Origin: Natronomonas gomsonensis
Lineage (GTDB): Archaea; Halobacteriota; Halobacteria; Halobacteriales; Haloarculaceae
Length of the DNA: 64,000 bases
Assembly (NCBI RefSeq): GCF_013391635.1
Contig: NZ_JACAWU010000001.1
Location: forward strand, 124,001-188,000
Direction: 5' to 3'
The notes beneath the pieces are model-generated. The model saw nothing but the letters and a program-made list of their open reading frames with translations. It was not told the DNA's origin and did not search any database. The translations under genes and the position numbers were made by a program. Each line of letters begins with the position of its first letter. Within the stretch, counting starts at the first letter, position 1. Below are positions 52,433-61,082 of the stretch, one piece after another.

Positions 52433-52804
52433 ATGGCTGTCAAATTCGTCAGGGATGTCCATTTCGGGATACCGCTATTCGGCCTGATTATCCCCACGAT
52501 TTGCCTTGCCGGGCTCTATCTAGTGAGTGAGGCATCCGGGTTCGTATTCGGGAATATCATCTTCGGTCTCACTATCGTGATGTCGGTGTTGTGGGCGATC
52601 GTGGCAGGGTGGGGCCGGAAAATGAGAGCAGCCAGTCCGATAAACGAATTGCTGTTCCGTTCTGGCTCTCGCTTCGCACAAGATGGACGCACCGATTCTG
52701 CCGATTCTGGCTTCTCGCTCCAGACTCAATTATTGACTGTTCTCACAGGTATCGTTTTGTGGGGATGGATATTCCTCCTGGTTGAATTGGTGCTACTCAC
52801 ATAA
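52433..52804 (+). CDS. Three-helix membrane protein
   Basis: 123 residues. Membrane segments at about 12-32, 38-60 and 100-120, with a polar cytoplasmic loop (65-95) containing S-G-S-R-F-A-Q-D-G-R. A TATA-like TTTTTTATTTA (52391-52401) and GGTGATT before the ATG are present. No family recognised. Confidence 0.7.
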   Translation: MAVKFVRDVHFGIPLFGLIIPTICLAGLYLVSEASGFVFGNIIFGLTIVMSVLWAIVAGWGRKMRAASPINELLFRSGSRFAQDGRTDSADSGFSLQTQLLTVLTGIVLWGWIFLLVELVLLT

Positions 52805-53275
52805 TCAAGTCTATCCAGAAATAGCAATCGTCTACGGTACGTGGGCAGTCTTATGTAACGGCTATTTCACGGATAATGGTGTCTAACAAATAGAAACTCA
52901 ACAGAGTCGGCAGAACTGCGGACTACTGGCGGGACGCACCGCAGGCGCGGGCCGGGCGGGGAGATCGGGCGCGTTCCGCACCCTCAAACATTCCGGTTCC
53001 GCCCGCCTCCGCGAGCTCACCGGGCGCGAGACTCAATCGGGCCGCTCCGCTTTCCGTTCCCGTTTCTCGTCGATGATTGCTTCCGGTCCTCGCTCCGCTG
53101 CGGGTCGGCTTAATCGACGAGAATTGCGAACTCCACCCTCACTCGTTTCGTGCCGGGCGAGTTCGCGCCTCCGGGGGGCATTCCTCATGATTGAGGGCTT
53201 ACGGGTCACCCATCTCCCTGCCGGGCCTCTTGCGCGTGTGTTCCGGCGGCTTCGCCGCCGTCACGACCGCACCGC
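52805..53275. other. 471-bp region at the 3' side of rep, no gene
   Basis: GC-rich with several symmetric segments: TCTCGTCGAT (53065-53074) and ATCGACGAGA (53113-53122) form a 10-bp inverted repeat with a 38-base spacer, and GGCGGCTTCGCCGCC (53247-53261) is a hairpin right after the Rep stop, a likely terminator. The wider region could include a single-strand origin. Confidence 0.45.
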
Positions 53276-54616
53276 TCAGTAGTCGTTGAGGTCTGTATCA
53301 GCCGTCCGGCGTCTGGGGCGGTCGGGCGGCTGCGGATTCGGCGGGTCGAGGTGTTCCGCACCGTCGATTTGGACGTACGACACCCCGACGTTCTCCACGT
53401 CGTGGCGGCTCTCGCCGCGCTCATCGACGACACCAACACCGTCGAGCGACCAGCCGTCCGGCCCACCTTGCAGGTGTTTCGAGACGCTTCGGTCGGGGTC
53501 CGTCGCCGCCTTCTCGATATCTTCGGCGGTCGTTCCCGGCGCGAAGTGTGACGGTTCGACGGGACCGTCCTCGCCGGTTTCATCGTCGGGTAACTCGGCG
53601 TCAATCAACTCTCGGGAGCCTGTCGAGAACGTCACGCGCTGGGTTCCGGTCGCCCAGCACACCGACCGGAAGGCGAGTTCCGCCAGCGACCGGTCGAACA
53701 ACTCCTCGCCATAAGAACCGATGTACTCCGCGATGTAGGACCCGAGGTTACTCACCGCCTCCACGTCGTCGGCGTTCGGGTCCACATCCGGGTCGACTCG
53801 GTTCACCGAAATCGGCCGCCGGTCCTCCTCCAGGTGGTGGTAGTCGTGGGCGTCCCGGTGGGCGATGTCGCAGTGTTTCAGATGCGCGTCTATCGCCGGT
53901 CGAAAGTCCGCTTCGGAGACTTCGCCGTCGACGAACACCGCGACGTGCATGTGGCCGTAGCCGCTGTTGTGGTGTTCGATGACTTTGGCGTACTCCCAGC
54001 GGGCAACGTCGAGCGAGCGATGCAGCGCCGGCCGCACGTTGTTCTCGAAGGGGTCTACCACGTCCCGCAGGTGGTCGGCCGGACAGCGGGGACCGCCAGC
54101 GCCGTTTTTCGTCGAGCCGGTCAGCGTCAGCATCACGACGTGCGGGTTTTTGAACTTCTGAAGCACCTGCCGTTCGAGCGCCTTCAGCTTCGCGTAGTAG
54201 ATGTCTCCGTACGCGGGGGTATGCGAGTTCAGCATTGGGGCACGCACGAGGTCGCCGTCGGGGTCTCGAAACCGCAGGTGCATCCATCGGTAGTCGTTGT
54301 ACCAGCCGAGGAACTCTCGTAAGACAGTCGACCAAGACTTAGAGCGGTGACCGCCATCAGCGCCGCGCGAGGCGTCTTCGCGGAGTGTCGTTGACTCTAC
54401 GACCGACACCGGGCGATGAGAGCCGGGATGATCTGCGATGAAATCATCTACAATAGCGTTTTTTCGTTTCCACCAGCGAGTACGTTGGTCTAGACGTTCG
54501 CTAGAATCGCGGTTATTAGACTGTCTCTGTGGGTCTGACGGGTTAGTCTTGGAAGGCCGAGAGTGGGACTCCCAATCTGGTGCGTGCGAACCGTGAATAG
54601 AAGATTGGTCACTCAC
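53276..54616 (-). CDS. Rolling-circle replication initiator (HUH Rep)
   Basis: 446 residues from GTG 54616; in-frame sequence to 54799 is low-complexity and unlikely to be translated. HUH motif H222-M-H224 in G-Y-G-H-M-H-V-A-V-F-V-D-G, preceded by motif 1 V-V-M-L-T-L-T (160-166). Candidate catalytic tyrosines Y294, Y298 and Y302 lie in L-G-S-Y-I-A-E-Y-I-G-S-Y. The N-terminal 100 residues are charged; the C-terminal region (335-446) is acidic. Nicks the double-strand origin and starts rolling-circle replication, as in haloarchaeal plasmids and pleolipoviruses. Confidence 0.85.
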   Translation of the reverse strand: MSDQSSIHGSHAPDWESHSRPSKTNPSDPQRQSNNRDSSERLDQRTRWWKRKNAIVDDFIADHPGSHRPVSVVESTTLREDASRGADGGHRSKSWSTVLREFLGWYNDYRWMHLRFRDPDGDLVRAPMLNSHTPAYGDIYYAKLKALERQVLQKFKNPHVVMLTLTGSTKNGAGGPRCPADHLRDVVDPFENNVRPALHRSLDVARWEYAKVIEHHNSGYGHMHVAVFVDGEVSEADFRPAIDAHLKHCDIAHRDAHDYHHLEEDRRPISVNRVDPDVDPNADDVEAVSNLGSYIAEYIGSYGEELFDRSLAELAFRSVCWATGTQRVTFSTGSRELIDAELPDDETGEDGPVEPSHFAPGTTAEDIEKAATDPDRSVSKHLQGGPDGWSLDGVGVVDERGESRHDVENVGVSYVQIDGAEHLDPPNPQPPDRPRRRTADTDLNDY

Positions 54617-55117
54617 CGCAACCGCCCCCGCCCCGCAACTCGCTGGCTCTCTCCCTCCGGTCGAGAGCCTGCGCTCGGTCTTCCGGGTCGGCCCCCCATG
54701 GGAGGGGGGCCGCTTCCGGCCGGTCGTTCGGTCGGCCGCGGTTGGCGTCCGCGGCCGATCTCCTCGCAACGCTCCTAAAGGTCGCTCGCTCGTCGACAAG
54801 CCTCCCTCTCTCTACCTCGCTCGGAGCGGGTGGCCGGACGGCCGGAACACCGCCACGGACCGACGGGGACCACAAGGGCCCCGCTCTGGTCCTTACAGGG
54901 TGGGAGAGCGGGTGGGTGGGAGAATTTCGCCACGGAGAGTGAAGACGAATGCCCGTAAACCCGACAATGAAAACCGAGGGCAAGCGAAGGGGTCCGTTCA
55001 GAGGCTTGACGAACTCCGAAATCAGAGCGAATTGGGGAATGCGAGAACCACGAGAATATACGCAGTAGCAGGCTTCAGACGGGACTCTAAGACGAAGTAC
55101 GAAACCGAAGGTTTCGG
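54617..55117. other. 500-bp region upstream of rep with GC hairpin, no gene
   Basis: Frames that run through here start inside the tRNA and are not credible genes. The stem-loop GGCCCCCC-ATGGGA-GGGGGGCC (54691-54712) is the strongest structure and a candidate double-strand origin or transcription terminator. Confidence 0.45.
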
Positions 55118-55136
55118 GACGAGCACGGTGGGATTC
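55118..55136. repeat. attR within the tRNA-Arg 3' end
   Basis: The right copy of the direct repeat shared with 48944-48960 and 49056-49070; it includes the discriminator, 3' acceptor strand and start of the T arm, the classical target for tyrosine recombinases. Confidence 0.75.
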
Positions 55137-55223
55137 GAACCCACGGCCGTCGGATGGCTTCCCACACCGCAAGCCCGGTGCGGATAGAAGTCCGACGCTC
55201 TATCCTAGCTGAGCTACGTGCCC
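55120..55223 (-). tRNA. tRNA-Arg (UCU) with intron
   Basis: 104 nt including a 29-nt intron at 55156-55184, between positions 37 and 38. Acceptor GGGCACG/CGTGCTC, discriminator G; anticodon stem TCGGA/TCCGA; spliced loop CTTCTAA gives anticodon UCU. The bulge-helix-bulge is complete: central helix CTTC/GAAG, three-base bulges TA^T and CC^A, intron helix CCGCACC/GGTGTGG. The 3' end is the attachment site of the element to the left. Confidence 0.93.
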
Positions 55224-55263
55224 TACCGTCGAATAGCGGACCCCACCTCAAAAACGGTGCGAA

Positions 55264-55641
55264 TCAGCCGTCGTACCGATACAGCGACAGCACGAACGGC
55301 AGCCGATGCAGCATCCAAATCGCGACCGGCAAGCCGATAATCGACACTGCCAGCAGGTTCGCGACGTTGGCCCACAGGAAACTGAGCCACCAGCCGACGA
55401 AGACGAAGTACAGCGCCCGCACGAGGAGGTTGTGCTGACCGCGGGCGCTGTCGGGGTCAAGCGTCGAGTTGGGCGTCTTCAGTGTCAGCGCCGTCGGGAC
55501 GAGGTTGATGAGCTTCACCGAGATGGGGAGCAGAATCACGGTGAGTCCCAGCAGCCACGCGGCGTTGACGAGGACGGGCGTGAGCCACCAGCCGATGAAG
55601 ACGAACCACAGCGCGCGGGTGAGAAACGAGCGTTCGGACAT
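55264..55641 (-). CDS. YccF-domain membrane protein
   Basis: 126 residues from ATG 55641. Two tandem YccF units, each R-A-L-x-F-V-F-x-G-W-W-L-x...G-L-x...L-P-I/V, at about 7-55 and 75-120, giving four membrane segments. Conserved inner-membrane family of unknown function. Confidence 0.88.
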   Translation of the reverse strand: MSERSFLTRALWFVFIGWWLTPVLVNAAWLLGLTVILLPISVKLINLVPTALTLKTPNSTLDPDSARGQHNLLVRALYFVFVGWWLSFLWANVANLLAVSIIGLPVAIWMLHRLPFVLSLYRYDG

Positions 55642-55725
55642 GGTTGGGGTAGGCGACGCTGGGGGATGAGCGTGACGGCCGCCGAGCAAAGCCTTCAAGC
55701 CCGACAGGGGGGTATCTCGGGGTGA

Positions 55726-56262
55726 ATGCGAGTCATCGGAACCGTCGGGTTGGCCGGCAGCGGCAAAGGCGAGTTCGCCGCCGTCGCCGAGTCACTCGAC
55801 ATCCCGGTCGTGACGATGGGCGATGTCATCCGCGCGGAGTGTCGCAACCGCGGGCTGGACCCCGCCGAACACCACGGCGAAATCGCCCAGGCGCTCCGCG
55901 AGGAGAACGGCCCGGCGGCCATCGCCGAAGAGTCACTGCCCCACATCGAGGAGGCACTGGAGAACGCCGACACCGTCCTCGTCGACGGCATCCGCTCGGG
56001 CGTGGAGGTCGACGCCTTCGAGGAGCGCTTCGGCGAGGCGTTCGTCCTCGTGAGCGTCGAGGCGCCGTTCGAACTCCGCGAGCAACGCATCGGCGAACGT
56101 GGCCGGGACAAGGTCGACGGGGACGGCGAGAGCCTCGCCGCCCGCGACGAACGCGAGTTGGGGTTTGGCCTCGACGAGGCGATGGCGCGCGCCGACATCA
56201 CCATCGAGAACACGGGGACGCTGGAGGAGTTCCGAACGCAGGTTCGGGAGGTACTACAATGA
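55726..56262 (+). CDS. P-loop nucleotide kinase-like protein (UPF0200)
   Basis: 178 residues. Walker A G-L-A-G-S-G-K-G-E at the N-terminus, T-M-G-D-V-I-R and V-L-V-D-G-I-R-S as in adenylate kinase/dephospho-CoA kinase folds, lid-like R-I-G-E-R-G-R-D-K. The family has been linked to coenzyme A synthesis by its gene neighbours; the substrate is not proven. Stop overlaps the next ATG. Confidence 0.88.
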   Translation: MRVIGTVGLAGSGKGEFAAVAESLDIPVVTMGDVIRAECRNRGLDPAEHHGEIAQALREENGPAAIAEESLPHIEEALENADTVLVDGIRSGVEVDAFEERFGEAFVLVSVEAPFELREQRIGERGRDKVDGDGESLAARDERELGFGLDEAMARADITIENTGTLEEFRTQVREVLQ

Positions 56263-56678
56263 TATACAGCATCGACGTCCAGATTACGGCACCGGTCAAC
56301 GACACCGAAGTGACCGATCGGGTGGCCGACGCTATACACAACCTCTTCCCGGAGGCCGAAATCGAGTCACACCCCGGCGAACTGCTGGCGACGTGTCACT
56401 CGCTGGACCACCTCTCGGAGCGCCTCCACGAGCAGGCTATCCTCGACACCGCCCGCGGGCAGTTCTTCGCCGGACAGGAGGGCGACACCTTCAGTTTCGA
56501 GTTGAAGAAACAGGCTGCCTTCCGCGGAGCGGTCAACTTCGCCGTCGGCGAGGGGAGCGAACTCGGCGAGATTCACGTCCGCGTTCGAGTGAAAGAGCCC
56601 GACGTGGAGTCGTTCATCGACCACGTCGCACCGCCGACGGAGGACGGCCGGCCGGTCGACGCTACCGAAAGCCGCTGA
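56259..56678 (+). CDS. UPF0201 / RNA-binding domain protein
   Basis: 139 residues, ATG overlapping the previous stop. I-D-V-Q-I-T-A-P-V at the start, F-S-F-E-L-K-K-Q-A-A and V-R-V-R-V-K-E-P-D-V near the end match the UPF0201 family, which travels with the P-loop kinase gene in archaea (called coaE operon protein). Overlaps the 3' end of the convergent oxidoreductase gene by 17 bp. Confidence 0.87.
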   Translation: MIYSIDVQITAPVNDTEVTDRVADAIHNLFPEAEIESHPGELLATCHSLDHLSERLHEQAILDTARGQFFAGQEGDTFSFELKKQAAFRGAVNFAVGEGSELGEIHVRVRVKEPDVESFIDHVAPPTEDGRPVDATESR

Positions 56679-57723
56679 CGAAAATCGCCAGCCGCTCGCT
56701 GTGGTCACGGCGGCGCGTCACTCGGACTTCCTCGACCCACTTCACCCACTGAAAGCCGCGTCTGCCGGGGGCGACCAACCGTAGCGGGAAGCCGTGGCCG
56801 TGGCTGAGTTCCTCGCCATCGACGTGGGTCGCCAACAGCACCTCTCGAGCCTCCTCGATGGGGAGACTCCAGCGATAGCCGGTCACAGAACGGAACGACA
56901 CCCACTCGGCGTCGGCTTCGGGACCGGCGGCGTCGAGCAGTTCGTCGACGGCGATGCCCTGCCAGTCGTGTTCGGAGTACCAGCCGCTGGTACAGTCGAG
57001 GAGTGCCCGCCGTTCGTCGCGAGCGAGGTCGTCGTAGTCGAGGTCGAGGGAGTCGGCAACCGCCCCGTCGACGGAGAGCGACCACGTCTCGCGGTCGAGT
57101 GGCGCGGGGCTGTCGGCAACCCAACTCGTGACTGGAAAGCCGTTGCCGTCGTCGCTTCCCTCCTCACGGGAGCCGGTGAATCGCCGCTGGCTGCCGGCCG
57201 TTTCGAGTGCGGCGTTGGCCGCACTCTGCAGTCGGTAGGTGGCCGCGCCGGCGACGACGAGGGCGGTGTAACGCAACGCGGTCCGGCGGCCCTCGAAGTC
57301 GGCACTCGACGGGAGGCCGAACCGCCAGTAGAGGTGGGCGACGAGTAGGGGAACGACGAGCAATCCGAGGCCGATGTGGAGGTTGAGCAGTCCCCACGGG
57401 CCGAGGTCGAGCGATGCACCGAACACCCACGCGACGCCGCTTGTGAGGGCAGCGGCAGTGACGACGGCGAGCAGTGCGGAGAGGGCGACGACGGCGCTTT
57501 CGGCAGCGCCGCGAAGTCGACGGCGGACCCGGGCGAGTTTGAGTGTGACGAGTGCCGCCACGACGAGGCCACCGACGCCGTGGGTGAGAAACACCCACGC
57601 CCGACTCGGGCGGCCGGAGTAGAGGCTGACGACGCCGGTGGTGACGACGAAGGCGACGCCAATGAGCAGCGACGCGTCGACGACGCGGGCGTTCGGTGCG
57701 CTCAGCCACGTCGGACGGTCCAT
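56662..57723 (-). CDS. Molybdopterin oxidoreductase fused to a membrane cytochrome-like domain
   Basis: 353 residues. N-terminal half with four membrane segments (about 16-36, 47-65, 75-100, 112-132) and histidines H48, H116 and H130 placed as possible heme ligands. C-terminal half (195-345) is an oxidoreductase molybdopterin-binding (sulfite oxidase-like) domain with the cofactor cysteine C244 in L-L-D-C-T-S-G-W-Y-S-E-H-D-W-Q-G. An electron-transfer enzyme combining catalytic and membrane parts; substrate unknown. Confidence 0.88.
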   Translation of the reverse strand: MDRPTWLSAPNARVVDASLLIGVAFVVTTGVVSLYSGRPSRAWVFLTHGVGGLVVAALVTLKLARVRRRLRGAAESAVVALSALLAVVTAAALTSGVAWVFGASLDLGPWGLLNLHIGLGLLVVPLLVAHLYWRFGLPSSADFEGRRTALRYTALVVAGAATYRLQSAANAALETAGSQRRFTGSREEGSDDGNGFPVTSWVADSPAPLDRETWSLSVDGAVADSLDLDYDDLARDERRALLDCTSGWYSEHDWQGIAVDELLDAAGPEADAEWVSFRSVTGYRWSLPIEEAREVLLATHVDGEELSHGHGFPLRLVAPGRRGFQWVKWVEEVRVTRRRDHSERLAIFVSGFR

Positions 57724-57822
57724 ACCGTGTGTTGGAACTGGACGGGCAAGCGTCTTGTCCGTCCGGCTGCTCGCTGTGCAGTCGCTGTGCGGGCGAGGCG
57801 GAAAGCGTCGAGAAACGGGAGT

Positions 57823-58026
57823 TCAGCTACAGTAGGCGTTCTCGTCGTCCATGAGGTTGCGAAGTCGCTCCCGGACGGTCGGCTCGAACTGTCGCGGTGC
57901 GCGGGCGGCGGTAAGCGACGGCGTCGCGTCCTCGTCGGCCCACGGGTCGCTGCGGCCACGGGCGGTGATTGCTGTCGTTCGGGCGTCGGTCATCGGCTGG
58001 GCGTCGGATCGGGGTTCGGTGCTCAT
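57823..58026 (-). CDS. Small haloarchaeal protein
   Basis: 67 residues, disordered N-terminal half, then R-A-P-R-Q-F-E-P-T-V-R-E-R-L-R-N-L-M-D-D-E and a terminal cysteine. The helix pattern looks conserved rather than random; overlapping frames on the other strand are low-complexity. Function unknown. Confidence 0.5.
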   Translation of the reverse strand: MSTEPRSDAQPMTDARTTAITARGRSDPWADEDATPSLTAARAPRQFEPTVRERLRNLMDDENAYCS

Positions 58027-58228
58027 TTGTAGGGTTTGAAAGTGCGGTCGAAGGCGGTGCGGTCGGACCGGAGAATCAGCAATGTACGCCTACAAGGAGG
58101 AGTTGCGAACCACGGACGCGGGCAGCGTTTCGCATGTACTTCGCTGTATAACACGATTGTTCATAAAGGTATCGAACAGCGGCTGTAATTGTCAACAGTC
58201 GTCCAGTAGAGCGGTGCTCGGAGGCCGT

Positions 58229-59308
58229 TCAGGGTTCGTAGACGGCGACAGTGGCCTCGAGGCGGCCGTAGGGAACGTCGTAGCGTTCGACCGGTTCCAG
58301 CGGCATCAGTTCGGGTTTCGTCGTCAGCGCGACACAGCGGTCGACGGAGCCCTCACGGAGGCGGTCGGCAAACGCCGAATACAGCTCTCGGAGGTCCTCG
58401 CTGACCCGGATGCCGAACGGGAGGTTCGTGACGACGCAGTCGGCGTCGAGCGTCGCCTCCCGGGCGTCGGCTTCGACGATATCGACGCACTCGACGCCCG
58501 CCGCGTCGCGATTGACGCGCCCACAGCGTCGCCACCGCGCCCGTATTTCTCGGGCCTCGATGTCGGGGTCGGCATCGACTGGTTCGTGGGCGGCCCGCCG
58601 CTCTTCGAAGGCCTCGCCGTCGTAGCGCGGCAGTGCGTCGAACGCCGGTTCGAATCCCGGATAGGGAATCCGGTCGGTCGCCGCCAGCGCCGCCTCGATT
58701 GGAATCGTCGCCGCCCCCGCCATCGGGTCGATTAGCCGGTCGTCGGCCTCGTAGCCCGCAATTCGGAGCATCGAGTAGGCGAACGTCGAGCGCAGCGGCG
58801 CGTCGTGTTCACAGACTCGATACGGCCGTTTGTGCAGCGATTCGCCGCTCAAATCGATTGCCAGCGTGAACCGGTCGTCGTATAGGTACGCCTCCAGCCG
58901 CACGGTCGGGTCGTCCAAATCGACGGGGAGGCGGTCGCCGGTCGACTCGCGGTAGTCGTCGATGACGGCCTGTCCGACCCGTTCGGCCACGTCGACGCTC
59001 GTAAACTCGTGGCTGCCGTGTCGGGTGCCGACGACCCCGAAATCGGCAAAAGGGAGGTGGGTGACGATATCGGCTTCCCGCGTGCGATCGTAGACATCTT
59101 CGAGTTCCGCGACCGGCGCATCGACGAGCACCTCCATGATTCGGTGGCAGGTCCGCGAGCGGTAGTGGAGGTCGTAAACGTCGGATTGGTTTCCACTGAA
59201 CGCGACGACGCCACGGTGGTGTCTGTCGGTGTCGGCACCGATGAGTTCGGCGATTTCGTCACCAGCAATCGTCTCGAGCCCGCCGTTGGTCGTCGCGAGG
59301 AGTTCCAC
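58229..59308 (-). CDS. THUMP-domain RNA methyltransferase (Trm14/RlmL type)
   Basis: 359 residues from GTG 59308; the extension to 59398 is hydrophobic and not part of the family. N-terminal E-L-L-A-T-T-N-G-G-L-E and a THUMP domain (about 40-155), then a class I SAM methyltransferase with D-P-M-A-G-A-A-T-I-P-I-E-A-A and catalytic V-T-N-L-P-F-G (N-x-P-F type, N2-guanine methylation). By family, methylates guanine in tRNA or rRNA. Confidence 0.87.
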   Translation of the reverse strand: MELLATTNGGLETIAGDEIAELIGADTDRHHRGVVAFSGNQSDVYDLHYRSRTCHRIMEVLVDAPVAELEDVYDRTREADIVTHLPFADFGVVGTRHGSHEFTSVDVAERVGQAVIDDYRESTGDRLPVDLDDPTVRLEAYLYDDRFTLAIDLSGESLHKRPYRVCEHDAPLRSTFAYSMLRIAGYEADDRLIDPMAGAATIPIEAALAATDRIPYPGFEPAFDALPRYDGEAFEERRAAHEPVDADPDIEAREIRARWRRCGRVNRDAAGVECVDIVEADAREATLDADCVVTNLPFGIRVSEDLRELYSAFADRLREGSVDRCVALTTKPELMPLEPVERYDVPYGRLEATVAVYEP

Positions 59309-59370
59309 GACCGGGGCTACGGCCGGCGGAGTCAAAAGGGCAGCGAGAGCGAAGGCGGTTAATAAACCTC

Positions 59371-59386
59371 CGAAAAATTTATTTCG
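59371..59386. promoter_or_regulatory. Heat-shock-type promoter element of the Hsp20 gene
   Basis: CGAAA, six bases, TTTCG. The AT-rich centre is also the TATA box; a factor bound here would control access of TBP. ATG at 59423 follows after a leader of about 20 nt that includes the ribosome site. Confidence 0.45.
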
Positions 59387-59422
59387 AAGCGCGCACATAC
59401 CGTCGAGTGGAGGTGTTCCAAG

Positions 59423-59797
59423 ATGGCATTCCCGACCACACCGTCAGGTTCGTGGACGAGTGACCTCGGTCTCCCGTCTCGCCTGTTCGGAACGGACGGG
59501 AGCGAGGATGGCTTCGAACTGTACGAACAGGAGGACGCTTTCGTCCTCAGCGTCGAGATGCCCGGCTTCGACCCCGAGGACATCGACCTCCGCTGGGACG
59601 ACGGCCGACTCTACGTCGCCGCCGACCACACCGACGACGACCGCAGACGGCGGAAGCGGTACTATCGGTCGTTCCGCCTGCCCAAGCGGGTCGTCGACGC
59701 CGACATCGAAGCCGAGTACACCAACGGCGTCCTCGAAGTGACCATCCCCATCGCCGAGGGCACCGCCCCCGGCGAGGCCATCCCCATCGAGAGCTGA
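59423..59797 (+). CDS. Hsp20/alpha-crystallin small heat-shock protein
   Basis: 124 residues. Alpha-crystallin domain (about 30-118) with F-V-L-S-V-E-M-P-G-F-D-P-E-D-I and the C-terminal G-V-L-E-V-T-I-P; terminal I-P-I. Upstream lie a strong GGAGGTG ribosome site (59409-59415) and a TATA box inside the inverted repeat CGAAA-N6-TTTCG (59371-59386), suggesting stress regulation. Prevents aggregation of unfolding proteins. Confidence 0.92.
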   Translation: MAFPTTPSGSWTSDLGLPSRLFGTDGSEDGFELYEQEDAFVLSVEMPGFDPEDIDLRWDDGRLYVAADHTDDDRRRRKRYYRSFRLPKRVVDADIEAEYTNGVLEVTIPIAEGTAPGEAIPIES

Positions 59798-59848
59798 CCA
59801 AACGAACGGTCGGCTCCGTAGCGTTCGGAATTCGCTGTTTTTTGAGCC

Positions 59849-60865
59849 TCAAACCGCCAGTAGCAACGCCAACGCGACGGCAATCCACACCACCTTCAGC
59901 GTCGTGTTCACGACGACGACTTTCGTGCCGAACTCCGTCCCCCAGATGCCAAACTGGAAGGGAATCGACCGCTTGAACGTCGAGACGGTGAAGGAGACGA
60001 TGCCGCCGAGCAGCATCGTCGCGACGGCGGTTCGGGCGGTGAAGACGCCGTCCTCGATGAGCGGGGCGATGGTGATTGCGCCGCTCGTGGTGTCGAAGGC
60101 GTAGACGACGATGACGGGGACGGCCGCGGCGGGCAGGCCCGTCAGCGTCGCCAGCGGGTCGGCGGCGCCACCGGTCAGCGCTTCGAGGTCGTAGTACGTC
60201 GTCAACAGGACGACGAGGGTGTAGACGACGACGAGTCGGGGGAGGATGTCCCACGTCTTCTCGACGCCGGAGCGGCCGGCGTCGAGGAGTTTCCCCCGCG
60301 TCGTCTCGGGCGGCCCGTCGTCGCTCTTTCCACCGTCTGCTCGCGCGTCGGGAGTGGCCTCGCCGTCACTCTCGCCGCCCGTCATCGCCTCGGGGTCGAC
60401 GTTCTTCGCCGAGAGCAACAGGGCCCCCAGCGCGACGCCGGTGAGCGTAATCGCGAGTGCGACGCCGGCACGCGCGCCGACGTACAGCAGGCCGACCCGG
60501 AGTCCGAGAATCGGAATCAGGACGGGCGCATAGAAGGTGAAGATGTGCTGAACGAAGCCGAAGAACGTGTTGATGGTGACGGCGACGAGCGTCGCACGGT
60601 CGTCGAGCAACCCGGAATCGCGGTACTCCGCGAGCATGCCGTAGCCGGCCGTCGTCGAGGCGGCCGTCGTGATGATGGCGCCGCCGACCTCGTCGGGAAG
60701 GTTCGCGGGGCCGGTCAGCGGCCGCGACAGCGTCGCGATGTAATCGATGACGCCGAAGGCGACGAGCAGGTTCGCGAAGGTAACCCCACCCGCGATGGCG
60801 ACGGCGATGGTGAGCACTCGCGGCAACACGTCGCCGACGAGTAGTGAACCGATGCCGGGGGCCAT
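59849..60865 (-). CDS. Nucleoside-recognition (Gate) domain membrane protein
   Basis: 338 residues from ATG 60865. Two membrane bundles (about 12-160 and 215-335) separated by an acidic, glycine-rich loop (165-205). T-T-A-A-S-T-T-A-G-Y-G-M-L-A and D-T-T-S-G-A-I-T-I-A-P-L-I-E-D-G are matching elements of the two halves, as in the nucleoside recognition/Gate family. Likely transports nucleosides or related compounds. Confidence 0.82.
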   Translation of the reverse strand: MAPGIGSLLVGDVLPRVLTIAVAIAGGVTFANLLVAFGVIDYIATLSRPLTGPANLPDEVGGAIITTAASTTAGYGMLAEYRDSGLLDDRATLVAVTINTFFGFVQHIFTFYAPVLIPILGLRVGLLYVGARAGVALAITLTGVALGALLLSAKNVDPEAMTGGESDGEATPDARADGGKSDDGPPETTRGKLLDAGRSGVEKTWDILPRLVVVYTLVVLLTTYYDLEALTGGAADPLATLTGLPAAAVPVIVVYAFDTTSGAITIAPLIEDGVFTARTAVATMLLGGIVSFTVSTFKRSIPFQFGIWGTEFGTKVVVVNTTLKVVWIAVALALLLAV

Positions 60866-60965
60866 TCGAGTAGAAACAGGGGCGGGGCGGTGGAAACGGT
60901 TGCGTTTCGGGTGGAGCGCGCCGGGACCCAATACGGACAGTTGTAGTCCGTTACAACGACCCGTA

Positions 60966-61082
60966 TCAGTCCGCGCCGTCGCACTCTCGCCAGCCACAGG
61001 CGGGACAGTGTCGGCTCCCACCGGCGTCGACGGTCGGCGCCGAACACCGGAGGCAAGCGAGGACTTCCGTCGAGATTGCCAT
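60966..61082 (-). CDS. Zinc-ribbon microprotein
   Basis: 38 residues. C-L-R-C-S and C-P-A-C-G-W form two CxxC knuckles. Its ATG shares a base with the stop of the aldehyde dehydrogenase gene, so it is its coupled downstream neighbour. Function unknown. Confidence 0.65.
   Translation of the reverse strand: MAISTEVLACLRCSAPTVDAGGSRHCPACGWRECDGAD

Larger units (their letters stand above)
48944..55136. mobile_element. Integrated rolling-circle plasmid or virus remnant in tRNA-Arg
   Basis: About 6.1 kb bounded by direct repeats of the tRNA 3' end, with a full-length integrase at the left, a divergent wHTH regulator, small membrane and lipoprotein cargo, and a HUH Rep gene at the right. The minimal unit is 49056-55132; the outer repeat at 48944 extends it by 112 bp. 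No spike, capsid or packaging gene is seen, so a plasmid is more likely than a pleolipovirus-type provirus. Confidence 0.8.

Noticed and set aside
54609..55172. 187-codon minus-strand frame between rep and tRNA-Arg
   Set aside because: It begins inside the tRNA (the R-G-F-E-S-H-R-A-R type translation of a T arm), is low-complexity, and overlaps the rep start.
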